Notes: generated from the sequence alone by a model not told the origin. A stretch of DNA of 8,569 nt from Tessaracoccus flavescens (GCA_020741375.1 DYZF01000182.1:1-8569); one strand, 5' to 3'. Numbered from the stretch's first letter, positions 1 through 6,721 are shown. Made by a program: numbers and translations.

Positions 1-287
1 CCCACCGCCACCCCGACTTCTGGGACGACCCCGAGGTCTTCGACCCCGACCGGTTCACCCCCGAGGCCGAGAAGGGGCGCCACCCGCAGGCCTACCACCC
101 CTTCGCCACCGGCGAGCGGGTCTGCATCGGCAACCACTTCTCGCTGCTCGAGTCGCACCTGTTGGTGGCGACCCTCGGTCGGCGCTTCTCCCCACGGCTG
201 GCTCCCGGCCACCGGCCGGCCTGGGCGATGGAGGGCACGCTGAGCCCCGTCGGCGGCATGCCGATGCTCATCGAGCGACGAGGGTGA
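1..287 (+). CDS. Cytochrome P450, C-terminal fragment (5' end outside window)
   Basis: This is the last 94 codons of a cytochrome P450, a haem-thiolate monooxygenase that inserts one oxygen atom into an organic substrate using electrons from a redox partner. The first full codon is at base 3 and the stop is TGA at 285-287. The haem-binding signature FATGERVCIG (F-x-x-G-x-R-x-C-x-G) lies at residues 34-43 of the visible part, with the axial cysteine at residue 41. Before it is the usual meander-region pattern with DPEVFDPDRF at residues 9-18. Residues after the signature have the amphipathic L-helix and the short C-terminal strands expected of the family, so the 3' end looks intact. The substrate cannot be judged from this fragment. 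The gene converges on the leftward block and is not part of the liv operon. Confidence 0.95.
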   Translation, partial: HRHPDFWDDPEVFDPDRFTPEAEKGRHPQAYHPFATGERVCIGNHFSLLESHLLVATLGRRFSPRLAPGHRPAWAMEGTLSPVGGMPMLIERRG

Positions 288-299
288 TGACTGGTCTGA

Positions 300-320
300 C
301 AGTCCCCTTGGATCGGACTG
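300..320. terminator. Weak inverted repeat between convergent genes
   Basis: CAGTCC (300-305) and GGACTG (315-320) form a perfect 6-bp stem with a 9-nt loop. It sits in the 38-bp gap between the stop of the P450 gene and the stop of the broken membrane-protein gene, where a bidirectional terminator would be expected. There is no T-tract on either side, so this is a tentative call based on position and symmetry only. Confidence 0.3.
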
Positions 321-325
321 CGTCG

Positions 326-723
326 TCAGGTTTCGGCCGGGCGTTCCCCGCCGATGGCACGCACCAGAAAGATCAGGCCCGCGCCACCGGCTGCGTAGGC
401 AAGGACCGTGCCGGCAACCGCGGTTGCCTGCACATCGGTCGGCGAGACGAGACTCCACAGCGTGAGCCAGCCGAAGCCAAGCACGAGCACGGCAGGGCAC
501 CCCGGAGCAGTCCTGAACGACGACGAGACACATCCAGGCAGATCATCAGTGGCAGGGCCAGCGGAACAGCCAGGTCGTCGATCCACCCGAGAGCCGAAAA
601 GACCACGACCGCGACCAGGAAAAAGACGAGCATGACCGCGCCGGCCCCGACATCACCCTTACCCGGGGGCCAGGCGCGTGGTGGGGTGCCTCGTCCCATG
701 GCGTCCTGGACCTCAGTCACCAT
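326..723 (-). pseudogene. Small membrane protein, frameshifted
   Basis: Two overlapping leftward frames together make one credible protein of about 132 residues. The first frame starts with ATG at 723 and encodes a hydrophilic N-terminus, then hydrophobic segments around AVMLVFFLVAVVVFSALGW and LAVPLALPLMICL. After RRRSGLLRG it turns into Ser/Arg/Pro/Cys-rich sequence typical of an out-of-frame read. The second frame picks up with PAVLVLGFGWLTLW and another long hydrophobic segment (VAGTVLAYAAGGAGLIFLV), ending with TGA at 326-328. The switch is a -1 shift, equal to one missing base, and lies around 490-510 near a CCCC run at 500-503. No slippery heptamer of the X-XXY-YYZ kind is visible, so programmed frameshifting is unlikely; a real deletion or a homopolymer sequencing error is more likely. 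The intact form would have about four membrane segments. I do not recognise the family. No clear Shine-Dalgarno precedes the ATG. It lies 35 bp after the DUF5709-like gene. Confidence 0.6.
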
Positions 724-758
724 GCAGTTCGAAGGGTGAAGCGGTCAGCGCTCGCCGC

Positions 759-1148
759 TCAGTACCCCTCGTCGTCGAGCTCGGCGACGTCGCCGACGAG
801 CAGTTCCTCGTCAGCCGTCTCGTCGTCCTCGGAGTACTCGTAGTCGAAGGTCGCGTTCGGGTCGGGTTCCTCCTGGGCGAGGTACTCGTCGATCGTCTCG
901 CCCTCACCCGTATCGTTACGGGCCTCGTGGGGACGCAGGGCCACGTCGACCGGGGTGTCGGCGTCCTCGGGGACCCAGAAGGCCGGGTCGGCGCCGTCGT
1001 CAATCAACTCGTCGCTGCCGAGATCCTCGGCGGTCACCTCGCCGTAGGAGTGGCTCTCCTCGGCGATCTGCTCTGCGGTCATCGACTCGAGACCGTCAGG
1101 GTTTCCGTCCTCGAGGTCGAAGTCGAGTGCGTCCTTGTCTTCGCTCAT
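759..1148 (-). CDS. Very acidic DUF5709-like protein
   Basis: This encodes a 129-residue soluble protein with ATG start and TGA stop. Composition is extreme: 47 of 129 residues are Asp or Glu (24 D, 23 E), against only one Lys and two Arg. There is no signal peptide or membrane segment. The middle part, with EARNDTGEGETIDEYLAQEEPDPN-like spacing (around residues 75-98), resembles the actinobacterial DUF5709 family, where a GES/GET-hD-x-x-LAQE-PD pattern is common; this assignment is from memory of the family and not from a search. Function is unknown. The start lies 54 bp after the stop of the CBS-ACT gene with only a weak Shine-Dalgarno-like GCAGG upstream, so it may be a poorly translated downstream cistron or have its own promoter. 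Such proteins may be largely disordered, which is an inference from composition. Confidence 0.8.
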   Translation of the reverse strand: MSEDKDALDFDLEDGNPDGLESMTAEQIAEESHSYGEVTAEDLGSDELIDDGADPAFWVPEDADTPVDVALRPHEARNDTGEGETIDEYLAQEEPDPNATFDYEYSEDDETADEELLVGDVAELDDEGY

Positions 1149-1202
1149 AGGCCAAGCCTGCTGCCACGGGCGACTTCACGCAACGGATCGGGGCAGAAAG
1201 AT

Positions 1203-1847
1203 TCAGTCCGCGTTGATCCTGCGCGCGATGATCCGCATCCCGGCCGCGGCCAGATCGGCCTCGATGGCCTCAGTGTTCCGGCTGTTGAGGCCGACCACCA
1301 CGACGCTGGTGTCGAGGTTGCCGCGGTGCACGGCGAGATGCTGAATGTTGGCCTGGTGCGCGGCCGTGATGCCGGTCAGCCGGCTCAGGCCGCCGGGCTC
1401 GTCCTTCGCCTCGATGGTGAGGCGGGTCCCGTGGTCACGGAAGCCGAGGATGTCGATGAACGCGTCGAGCAGGTCCGACTCGGTGATCACGCCGACCAGT
1501 TCGTCTCCGGAGACGACGGGCAGCATCTCGATCTTCGCGTCGCGCATGATCGTCGCCGCTTCCTCGAGGAGCGCGTCGGGGGCGATCACGACGGGCGGAT
1601 GGCTCATCACCTTCGCGACCTTCAGCTTCGAGATCAGGTAGGTGGCCTCCTGGGCGCTCAGCGTCGTGGCCTTCGACGGCGACGCGGCGGCGATGTCGTT
1701 GCGGGAGATCACTCCGACGACCCGGCTGCCCTCCACGACCGGGAGATGCCGGACTCCGTGCTCGTCCATCACCGACTGCGCGTCCGGGATCGAGCGGTCC
1801 GGGGTGACGGTGTACGGGTTGGCCGTCATCCGCTGCTTCACGAACAT
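1203..1847 (-). CDS. CBS-CBS-ACT domain protein (AcuB-like architecture)
   Basis: This encodes a 214-residue cytoplasmic protein, probably a ligand-sensing regulator. The start is chosen at ATG 1847 because GGAGGG (1856-1861) lies 8 nt upstream; a frame ten codons longer has no such support. CBS domain 1 spans roughly residues 1-55 (HLPVV, then VVGVISRND with Asp51). CBS domain 2 spans roughly 76-130 (MLPVV, then LVGVITESD with Asp125). The hydrophobic-G-V-I-S/T-x-x-D motifs are the usual adenine-nucleotide contacts of CBS pairs. An ACT domain follows at about 142-214, with the D-E-P-G-G-L turn at 149-154; ACT domains often bind amino acids. Domain order and length match Bacillus AcuB, but neighbouring acetoin genes are absent, so I do not use that name. 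It follows livF by 113 bp on the same strand, suggesting a role linked to branched-chain amino acids. The function itself is inferred. Confidence 0.9.
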   Translation of the reverse strand: MFVKQRMTANPYTVTPDRSIPDAQSVMDEHGVRHLPVVEGSRVVGVISRNDIAAASPSKATTLSAQEATYLISKLKVAKVMSHPPVVIAPDALLEEAATIMRDAKIEMLPVVSGDELVGVITESDLLDAFIDILGFRDHGTRLTIEAKDEPGGLSRLTGITAAHQANIQHLAVHRGNLDTSVVVVGLNSRNTEAIEADLAAAGMRIIARRINAD

Positions 1848-1855
1848 GTCTGTTG

Positions 1856-1861
1856 CCCTCC
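1856..1861 (-). promoter_or_regulatory. Ribosome binding site deciding the CBS-ACT start
   Basis: GGAGGG on the - strand lies 8 nt before ATG 1847. It is inside the longer open frame that begins at 1877, so it argues for the shorter 214-residue protein. Confidence 0.75.
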
Positions 1862-1875
1862 AGTTTCCGCGCCTC

Positions 1876-1899
1876 ACACCGTTGTTCGGCGCTCGGTGT
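1876..1899 (-). other. Inverted repeat in the CBS-ACT leader
   Basis: ACACCG (1876-1881) and CGGTGT (1894-1899) form a perfect 6-bp inverted repeat with a 12-nt spacer. It ends 28 bp upstream of the CBS-ACT start codon. It could be an operator or a leader hairpin. Just upstream, CTAGG occurs twice (near 1902-1907 and 1913-1918 in + coordinates), one copy as TAGGGT, which fits the loose TANNNT form of an actinobacterial -10 element, but no convincing -35 is seen. Confidence 0.35.
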
Positions 1900-1925
1900 C
1901 ACCTAGCGACGACCCTAGCGTTCCG

Positions 1926-1951
1926 GTCCCCCGCGCGCCTGCCCGGGGGAC
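1926..1951 (-). terminator. GC-rich hairpin directly after livF
   Basis: GTCCCCCG (1926-1933) and CGGGGGAC (1944-1951) make a perfect 8-bp stem with a 10-nt loop, starting 9 bp after the livF stop codon. It is very stable but is not followed by a run of U in the liv direction. In high-GC actinobacteria hairpins without U-tracts are often found at operon ends, so this may be a terminator or attenuator that separates livF from the CBS-ACT gene. It could instead be an mRNA-protecting 3' structure. Confidence 0.5.
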
Positions 1952-1960
1952 GCATAATCC

Positions 1961-2659
1961 TCAGCCGCCCAGGTAGGCGCGCTTGACCTCTTCCGCCTGG
2001 GACAGCTCCGCGGCCGGGCCGGACAGCACGACCGAGCCGGTCTCGAGCACGTAGGCGCGGTTGGCGATCTGCAGGGCGATGTTCGCGTTCTGCTCGACAA
2101 GCAGCACCGTCGTGCCCGCCTTGTTGATGTTGACGATGATGTCGAAGATCTCCTGCACGAGCAGCGGGGCGAGACCCATCGATGGCTCGTCCAGCAGCAG
2201 CACCTTCGGCTTCGCCATGAGGGCCCGACCCATGGCGAGCATCTGCTGCTCACCGCCCGAGAGGGTTCCCGCGAGCTGCTTGCGGCGCTCGGCCAGGATC
2301 GGGAAGCGTCCGTAGACCTCGTCGTAGTCGGCCGTGACGGCGTCCTTGCGCAGGAACGCCCCGAGCTCGAGGTTCTCCAGCACCGTCATGTCGGGGAAGA
2401 TGCGACGGCCCTCGGGCACGTGCGACATGCCGCGTCGGACCCGGTCCTGGGCCGACAGCCCGGTGATGTTCTTTCCCTCGAGGGTGATCGTTCCCCCGCT
2501 CGGCTTCTTCAGCCCGGACAGAGCGCGCAGCGTCGTCGTCTTGCCGGCTCCGTTGGCGCCGATGAGCGTGACGATCTCGCCCTCGTTGACCTCGAACGAG
2601 ATGGACTTGATGGCCTTGATCACGCCGAAGTGGACCTGCAGGTCCTTGACCTCAAGCAC
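1961..2659 (-). CDS. livF: Branched-chain amino-acid ABC transporter, ATP-binding protein LivF
   Basis: This encodes one of the two ATPase subunits that power branched-chain amino-acid import, 232 residues, the usual LivF length. Walker A is GANGAGKTT at residues 34-42, the ABC signature LSGGEQQ is at 133-139 and Walker B LLLDEP is at 154-159. The position normally held by the H-loop histidine reads VEQN; the lack of His there is normal for LivF and separates it from LivG. The C-terminus ends YLGG, as in characterised LivF proteins. The GTG start at 2659 is supported by GAGGAGG (2666-2672) 6 nt upstream, and it overlaps the end of livG by 8 bp, indicating translational coupling. A stable hairpin follows the stop. 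Confidence 0.95.
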   Translation of the reverse strand: MLEVKDLQVHFGVIKAIKSISFEVNEGEIVTLIGANGAGKTTTLRALSGLKKPSGGTITLEGKNITGLSAQDRVRRGMSHVPEGRRIFPDMTVLENLELGAFLRKDAVTADYDEVYGRFPILAERRKQLAGTLSGGEQQMLAMGRALMAKPKVLLLDEPSMGLAPLLVQEIFDIIVNINKAGTTVLLVEQNANIALQIANRAYVLETGSVVLSGPAAELSQAEEVKRAYLGG

Positions 2660-3437
2660 TTGGCGCCTCCTCTCCCAGGTAGGCCTCGATGACCTTCGGG
2701 TTGTTGCGGACCTCGCTCGGGGTGCCCGAGGCGATCACGATGCCGTGGTCGAGCACGTAGATGCGCTCGCAGATCTTCATCACGAGGCTCATGTCGTGCT
2801 CGATGAGCAGGACGGTGAGGCCGAAGTCCCTGCGGAGCTGGGCGATCAGTCCGGTCAGCTCGGCGGTCTCGGCCGGGTTCATGCCCGCGGCGGGCTCGTC
2901 GAGCAGGAGCAGCGACGGGCGCGTGGCGAGGGCGCGCGCGATCTCCAGGTGCCGTTGCTCGCCGTAGGACAGGTTCCTGGCCAGCTCGTCGGACTTTCGG
3001 CCAAGGCCCATCAGGTCGAGCAGTTCCTGGCTCTCCTCACGGATCCGCCGCTCGCTCGCTCCGTAGGGAGGGATGTGAAGCAGCGAGGCGAACAGGTTGT
3101 ACGGCACGTTCTGCTGCAGGGCGATCATCACGTTCTCGAGGACGGTGAGGTCCTTGAAGAGGCGGATGTTCTGGAAGGTGCGTCCGACGCCGGCCGCGCA
3201 GATCCGGTGCGGCGCCTTGCCACCGAGCGAGGTCGTCTTGTCGTCGATCGTCAGCTCGATGGTGCCCGACGACGGCGGGTAGACGCCCGTGAGGACGTTG
3301 AACAGCGTCGTCTTCCCAGCCCCGTTGGGGCCGATCAGGCCGATCAGTTCGCCCTTGTCTATGTGCAGGCTCGCCTCGAACACGGCGGTCAGGCCGCCGA
3401 AGTTGCGGGTCAGCTTCGAGACATTCAGCAGGCTCAT
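2652..3437 (-). CDS. livG: Branched-chain amino-acid ABC transporter, ATP-binding protein LivG
   Basis: This is the second ATPase subunit of the importer, 261 residues. Walker A GPNGAGKTT is at residues 36-44, the Q-loop glutamine at 89, the signature LSYGEQ at 156-161, Walker B LLLLDEP at 176-182 and the H-loop histidine at 214 in IEHDM. The serine-tyrosine variant of the signature (LSYGEQ) and the GMNP after Walker B are typical of LivG. The frame is open much further upstream, but the start is set at ATG 3437 because AGGAGG (3445-3450) lies 7 nt before it and the ATG overlaps the livM stop as ATGA. The longer N-terminal extension would merely be livM read out of frame. Confidence 0.95.
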   Translation of the reverse strand: MSLLNVSKLTRNFGGLTAVFEASLHIDKGELIGLIGPNGAGKTTLFNVLTGVYPPSSGTIELTIDDKTTSLGGKAPHRICAAGVGRTFQNIRLFKDLTVLENVMIALQQNVPYNLFASLLHIPPYGASERRIREESQELLDLMGLGRKSDELARNLSYGEQRHLEIARALATRPSLLLLDEPAAGMNPAETAELTGLIAQLRRDFGLTVLLIEHDMSLVMKICERIYVLDHGIVIASGTPSEVRNNPKVIEAYLGEEAPSA

Positions 3438-4417
3438 GCCGCCGCCTCCTCGGTCTTGTCGGACCTGCCGCGTCTGAACACCTTCCCGAAGACGGTGTCG
3501 GTGATCTCCTTCGAGCCCATCAGGCCGCCCGGGCGGAAGATCATGATGAGCACCAGCACGAGCGAGTAGATGATCATCCGGATGTCGGAGAACTGCGCGA
3601 GCAGCATCGAGACGATGGCGAGCAGGATGGCTGCGATCACCGTGCCCGAAAGCGAGCCGAGTCCACCGAGCACCACGATGACGAGGATGTCGATGGAGCG
3701 CAGGAACCCGAACTGGTCGGGCTTGATCAGGAAGAAGTAGGACGCGTAGAGGCCGCCACCGATGCCCGCGAAGAACGCGCCGATCGTGAAGGCCTGGACC
3801 TTCGTGGCCGTCGTGTTGACGCCGATCGCCTCGGCCGCGATCTCGTCCTCGCGCACGGCGATGGCGCGTCGGCCCTGGGAGCTTCGGATGTAGTTCCACA
3901 GCACGATCAGGGTGAGCGCCGTGAACAGGAACGCCCAGTTCCAGTCGACGACCTGCGGGATCCCGGACAGGCCGGCGGCGCCGTTGGTGATGGGCAGGTT
4001 CAGCATGATCACGCGGATGATCTCCGCCATGCCGAGGGTCGCGATGGCGAGGTAGTCGCCACGCAGCCGCAGCGTCGGCAGGCCGACGAGGGCGCCGATC
4101 AGCGCCGCGGCCGTCGCGCCTGCCAGCATGCCGAGCAGGAAGGCGGGCACGTCACCGATGACGGGGCCGAGGTAGATGCAGATCAGGGCGCACGTGTAGG
4201 CGCCGACCGCCATGAAGCCCGCGTGGCCGAGCGAGAACTGCCCAGTGAAGCCGGTGACCAGGTTGAGGCTGGCGGCGAGGATGATGTTGACGCAGATCGT
4301 GACGATGATCGAGAAGATGTAGTCGTTGATCACGCCGAGGTTCATCAGGGCGAGCACGACGACGTAGGACACGATGAACGGAAGGGCGCGCAGCCCGATG
4401 CTCTTGAACTTCGACAT
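3434..4417 (-). CDS. livM: Branched-chain amino-acid ABC transporter, permease LivM
   Basis: This is a polytopic permease subunit of about 327 residues that pairs with LivH to form the membrane channel. Long hydrophobic segments run through most of the protein. The family pattern LRLRGDYLAIATLGMAEI is present near residues 116-133, and the cytoplasmic coupling segment REDEIAAEAIGVN, which docks on the ATPases, lies a little past the middle. The C-terminus is hydrophilic and charged (FRRGRSDKTEE). Two starts are possible: GTG at 4420 or ATG at 4417. The ATG is preferred because AGGAG lies 8 nt upstream of it and 5 nt from the GTG, and because the ATG shares a base with the livH stop (TGATG). 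The choice changes the product by one residue. Confidence 0.95.
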   Translation of the reverse strand: MSKFKSIGLRALPFIVSYVVVLALMNLGVINDYIFSIIVTICVNIILAASLNLVTGFTGQFSLGHAGFMAVGAYTCALICIYLGPVIGDVPAFLLGMLAGATAAALIGALVGLPTLRLRGDYLAIATLGMAEIIRVIMLNLPITNGAAGLSGIPQVVDWNWAFLFTALTLIVLWNYIRSSQGRRAIAVREDEIAAEAIGVNTTATKVQAFTIGAFFAGIGGGLYASYFFLIKPDQFGFLRSIDILVIVVLGGLGSLSGTVIAAILLAIVSMLLAQFSDIRMIIYSLVLVLIMIFRPGGLMGSKEITDTVFGKVFRRGRSDKTEEAAA

Positions 4418-5301
4418 CACACCTTCTCCTTCCGGTTCTTGCCGAGGAGACCGGTCGGCTTGATGATCAGGATGGCGATCAGGATGGCGAAGACGACGCC
4501 GTCCTTGAACAGCGAGAAGCCGAGCGACGACACGAGGGTCTCGGAGCCGCCGATGACGTAGCCGCCGATCAGGGCGCCCGGGATGATGCCGATGCCGCCG
4601 AAGACCGCGGCGACGAAGGCCTTCAGGCCGGGGATGATGCCCATCAGCGGGTTGATCGAGTTGTAGTAGACGCCGACCAGCACGCCCGCCGCTCCCGCGA
4701 GCGCGGAGCCGATGGCGAACGTGAACGAGATGGTCCGGTCGACGCTGATGCCCATCAGGCGCGCGGCGTCGGGGTCCTGCGAGACGGCCCGCATGGCCTT
4801 GCCCATCTTCGTCTTCTTCACGACGAACTGGAGCAGGATCATCAGCAGCACCGAGACGCCGATGATCAGGATCTGCTGGTTCTTGATCACGACGCCGCCG
4901 AGGTTGATCGAGCCGTTCATGAAGTCCGGCATCGCCGGGTAGGCGCGCGGGTCGGCACCGACGAAGAACATCATCGTGTACTGGATCAGGAGGGAGACGC
5001 CGATCGCCGTGATCAGTGCGGCGATGCGCGTGGAGTTACGCAGCGGTCGGTAGGCGATCCGCTCGATCAGCACGCCGAGCACGGTGCAGATCAGCATGGC
5101 GAGGACCAGCGACTCGAAGAATCCGAGCTTCAGCACCGACATGCTGAAGTAGCCGACGTAGGCGCCGACCATGTAGACCTCGCCGTGGGCGAAGTTGATC
5201 AGCTTGATGATGCCGTAGACCATCGTGTAGCCGAGCGCGATCAGCGCGTAGATGCTGCCCAGCGACAACGAGTTGATCAGCTGTTGCAGAAACTCCGTCA
5301 C
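4417..5301 (-). CDS. livH: Branched-chain amino-acid ABC transporter, permease LivH
   Basis: This is the other permease subunit, 294 residues, with the typical LivH N-terminal pattern GYTMVYGIIKLINFAHGE near residues 24-41. The cytoplasmic coupling segment has the form RAVSQDPDAARLMGI, followed by the AGAAGVLVG segment, and the C-terminus ends in a short basic tail. The GTG start at 5301 is preceded by a purine-rich GGAAGGGG about 7 nt upstream. It follows livK by 71 bp, with a strong hairpin in between, and is the first gene of the tightly overlapping livH-M-G-F run. Specificity for Leu/Ile/Val is inferred from the family; members of this family also carry other amino acids, amides or urea. 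Confidence 0.95.
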   Translation of the reverse strand: MTEFLQQLINSLSLGSIYALIALGYTMVYGIIKLINFAHGEVYMVGAYVGYFSMSVLKLGFFESLVLAMLICTVLGVLIERIAYRPLRNSTRIAALITAIGVSLLIQYTMMFFVGADPRAYPAMPDFMNGSINLGGVVIKNQQILIIGVSVLLMILLQFVVKKTKMGKAMRAVSQDPDAARLMGISVDRTISFTFAIGSALAGAAGVLVGVYYNSINPLMGIIPGLKAFVAAVFGGIGIIPGALIGGYVIGGSETLVSSLGFSLFKDGVVFAILIAILIIKPTGLLGKNRKEKV

Positions 5302-5323
5302 GGTCCCACCCCTTCCATCGGTG

Positions 5324-5358
5324 AGGCGCGGCCGGGTCCGTCGGACTCGACCGCGCCT
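5324..5358 (-). other. Stem-loop between livK and livH
   Basis: AGGCGCGG (5324-5331 on the + strand) pairs perfectly with CCGCGCCT (5351-5358) to give an 8-bp GC-rich stem. Inside the loop a second short stem can form from GTCCG and CGGAC. In mRNA sense it follows the livK stop codon by 14 nt and has no U-run after it. Stem-loops of this kind between a binding-protein gene and its permease genes usually stabilise the upstream message or partly terminate transcription, so that binding protein is made in excess. That role here is inferred from position. Confidence 0.6.
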
Positions 5359-5372
5359 ACCTGTCTTCTAGC

Positions 5373-6545
5373 TCAGCCGACCTTCTCGGAGGTGTCCTGG
5401 ACGCCGTCCTTGAGCCCGATCACGACGATCGACTTGACCGGGTTGTGGTTCTCGTCCATGTCGAAGGTGCCGGTGACGCCGACGAAGCCCTTCGTCTCGG
5501 CCATGGCCTTCTGGACGGCCTCGCCGGTCAGCTCGCTCGCACGCGACACGGCGTCGGCGACGAACTTGCCGAGGTCGTAGCCGAGCGCGTGGAACGCGTT
5601 GGGCTCCTCGTTGTTCTTCTTCTTGAACGCCTCGATGAACTCCTTCACCTTGGGGTCCTCGTCGATGGACGAGTAGTGGTTGGTGAAGTAGACGTCGTTC
5701 AGCGCCGCTGCGCCGCCGAGCTCGAGCAGCTTCGGCGAGTCGAAGCCGTCGCCGCCGAGGACCGGGGCGGTGATGCCGAGGTCGCGGGCCTGCTTGATGA
5801 TCAGGCCTGCCTCCGAGTAGTAGCCCGGCAGGTAGATGACGTCGAAGGTCTCGCCCTTGATGCGGGTGAGGATGGTGTTGAAGTCGGTGTCACCGGCGAC
5901 GAACGCCTCCTCGGCGACGATCTCGCCCGGGAACTCCTCTGTGAAGGCCGAGGCGAGGCCCTTGGAGTAGTCGTTGGAGTTGTCCTTGATGATGACGGCG
6001 GTCTTCGCAGACAGGTTCTCCGCCGCGAACTTCGCCATGATCGTGCCCTGGAACGAGTCGTTGAAGCAGATGCGGAACGCGTACTCCTCGACCTTGTCGC
6101 CGGAGACGGTCACGTCGTCGGCGGTGGCGGAGCCGGAGACGACCGGGATCTTGTTCTTGTTGGCGACCGGGACGGTTGCCTTGAAGTTGCCGGAGGTGGC
6201 GGGGCCCATGCAGGCGATGACGCCGTCCTGGGCCATCAGCTTGTTGGCGAGCGTGGTGGCCTCGGCGGCGTCGGACTTGTTGTCGTACTCCTTGAGTTCG
6301 ACCTTCTTGCCGTCGATGCCCCCGGCCTCGTTCAGCTCGTCGAGGGCCATCTTGATGCCGACCACGGAGGCCTGGCCGTAGGTGGCGACGCCACCGGAGA
6401 GTTCGTAGTTGATGCCGAGCTTGACGGTGTCACCGCCGGCCTCGCCTCCACCGCCGCCACCGGGCTTGGCGGAACAGGCGGAAAGGGCGCCGGCGACGGC
6501 GGCAGCTGCGGATGCGCCGAGCAGAGTGCGACGACTCAGGTTCAT
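5373..6545 (-). CDS. livK: Branched-chain amino-acid ABC transporter substrate-binding lipoprotein LivK
   Basis: This encodes the extracellular solute-binding component, 390 residues, of the Peripla_BP_6 (Leu/Ile/Val-binding) type. The start at ATG 6545 is fixed by GGAGG (6550-6554) four nt upstream and by a complete export signal: twin arginine in SRRTLLG (residues 4-10), an alanine-rich hydrophobic core, and the lipobox LSAC with Cys24. It should therefore be a lipoprotein, likely exported by the Tat route. A Gly-rich linker (29-38) precedes the mature fold, which begins VKLGINYELSG. MGPATSG (113-119) and the following SGSATADD resemble the Ser/Thr loops that hold the ligand's amino and carboxyl groups. 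GYYSEAG and KQARDLG in the second lobe are also characteristic. It heads the liv operon. Ligand preference is not provable from sequence. Confidence 0.95.
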   Translation of the reverse strand: MNLSRRTLLGASAAAAVAGALSACSAKPGGGGGGEAGGDTVKLGINYELSGGVATYGQASVVGIKMALDELNEAGGIDGKKVELKEYDNKSDAAEATTLANKLMAQDGVIACMGPATSGNFKATVPVANKNKIPVVSGSATADDVTVSGDKVEEYAFRICFNDSFQGTIMAKFAAENLSAKTAVIIKDNSNDYSKGLASAFTEEFPGEIVAEEAFVAGDTDFNTILTRIKGETFDVIYLPGYYSEAGLIIKQARDLGITAPVLGGDGFDSPKLLELGGAAALNDVYFTNHYSSIDEDPKVKEFIEAFKKKNNEEPNAFHALGYDLGKFVADAVSRASELTGEAVQKAMAETKGFVGVTGTFDMDENHNPVKSIVVIGLKDGVQDTSEKVG

Positions 6546-6584
6546 GATGCCTCCATTGAAGGGAAGGGGCTTGGTCCGAAATGC

Positions 6585-6597
6585 CACGCCGGGCGTG
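6585..6597. other. 13-bp palindrome in the livK leader
   Basis: CACGCCGGGCGTG is a perfect inverted repeat with one central base, ending about 40 bp upstream of the livK start codon. It is either a short regulator-binding site or a leader hairpin. No regulator can be named. Confidence 0.35.
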
Positions 6598-6632
6598 ACG
6601 TTGGGGCCATCTAAGCATCGAAAAACGCGAAT

Positions 6633-6666
6633 TCGGTCGGTGGTCATGAAAGCGAGATGAGACCGA
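6633..6666. other. Spaced inverted repeat upstream of livK
   Basis: TCGGTC (6633-6638) and GACCGA (6661-6666) are perfect 6-bp arms separated by 22 bp, inside the less GC-rich stretch that probably holds the liv promoter. The spacing would place both half-sites on nearly the same face of the helix. It could be a two-site operator, but six-base arms arise by chance fairly easily. Confidence 0.25.
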
Positions 6667-6721
6667 TCCGTCTTGCGAAATGGTGTGCGGGCACTCGCGG
6701 CGCCCGTCGCCATGCCCCGGC

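Noticed and set aside
490..510. Programmed -1 frameshifting in the membrane-protein gene
   Set aside because: No X-XXY-YYZ slippery heptamer and no obvious downstream pseudoknot; a lost base is simpler.
678..1976. Open + strand frame of 432 codons
   Set aside because: It runs antisense across the DUF5709-like and CBS-ACT genes, which have clear domains or family patterns; its product is Val/Arg/Gly-rich and motif-free, as expected for antisense frames in GC-rich DNA.
2334..3569. Open + strand frame of 411 codons
   Set aside because: It is antisense to livF, livG and the end of livM, all identified by motifs; the frame is a GC-bias artefact.
5445..6614. Open + strand frame of 389 codons
   Set aside because: It is antisense to livK, whose signal peptide and binding-protein motifs are clear; the product is Asp/Val/Gly repeats without a fold.
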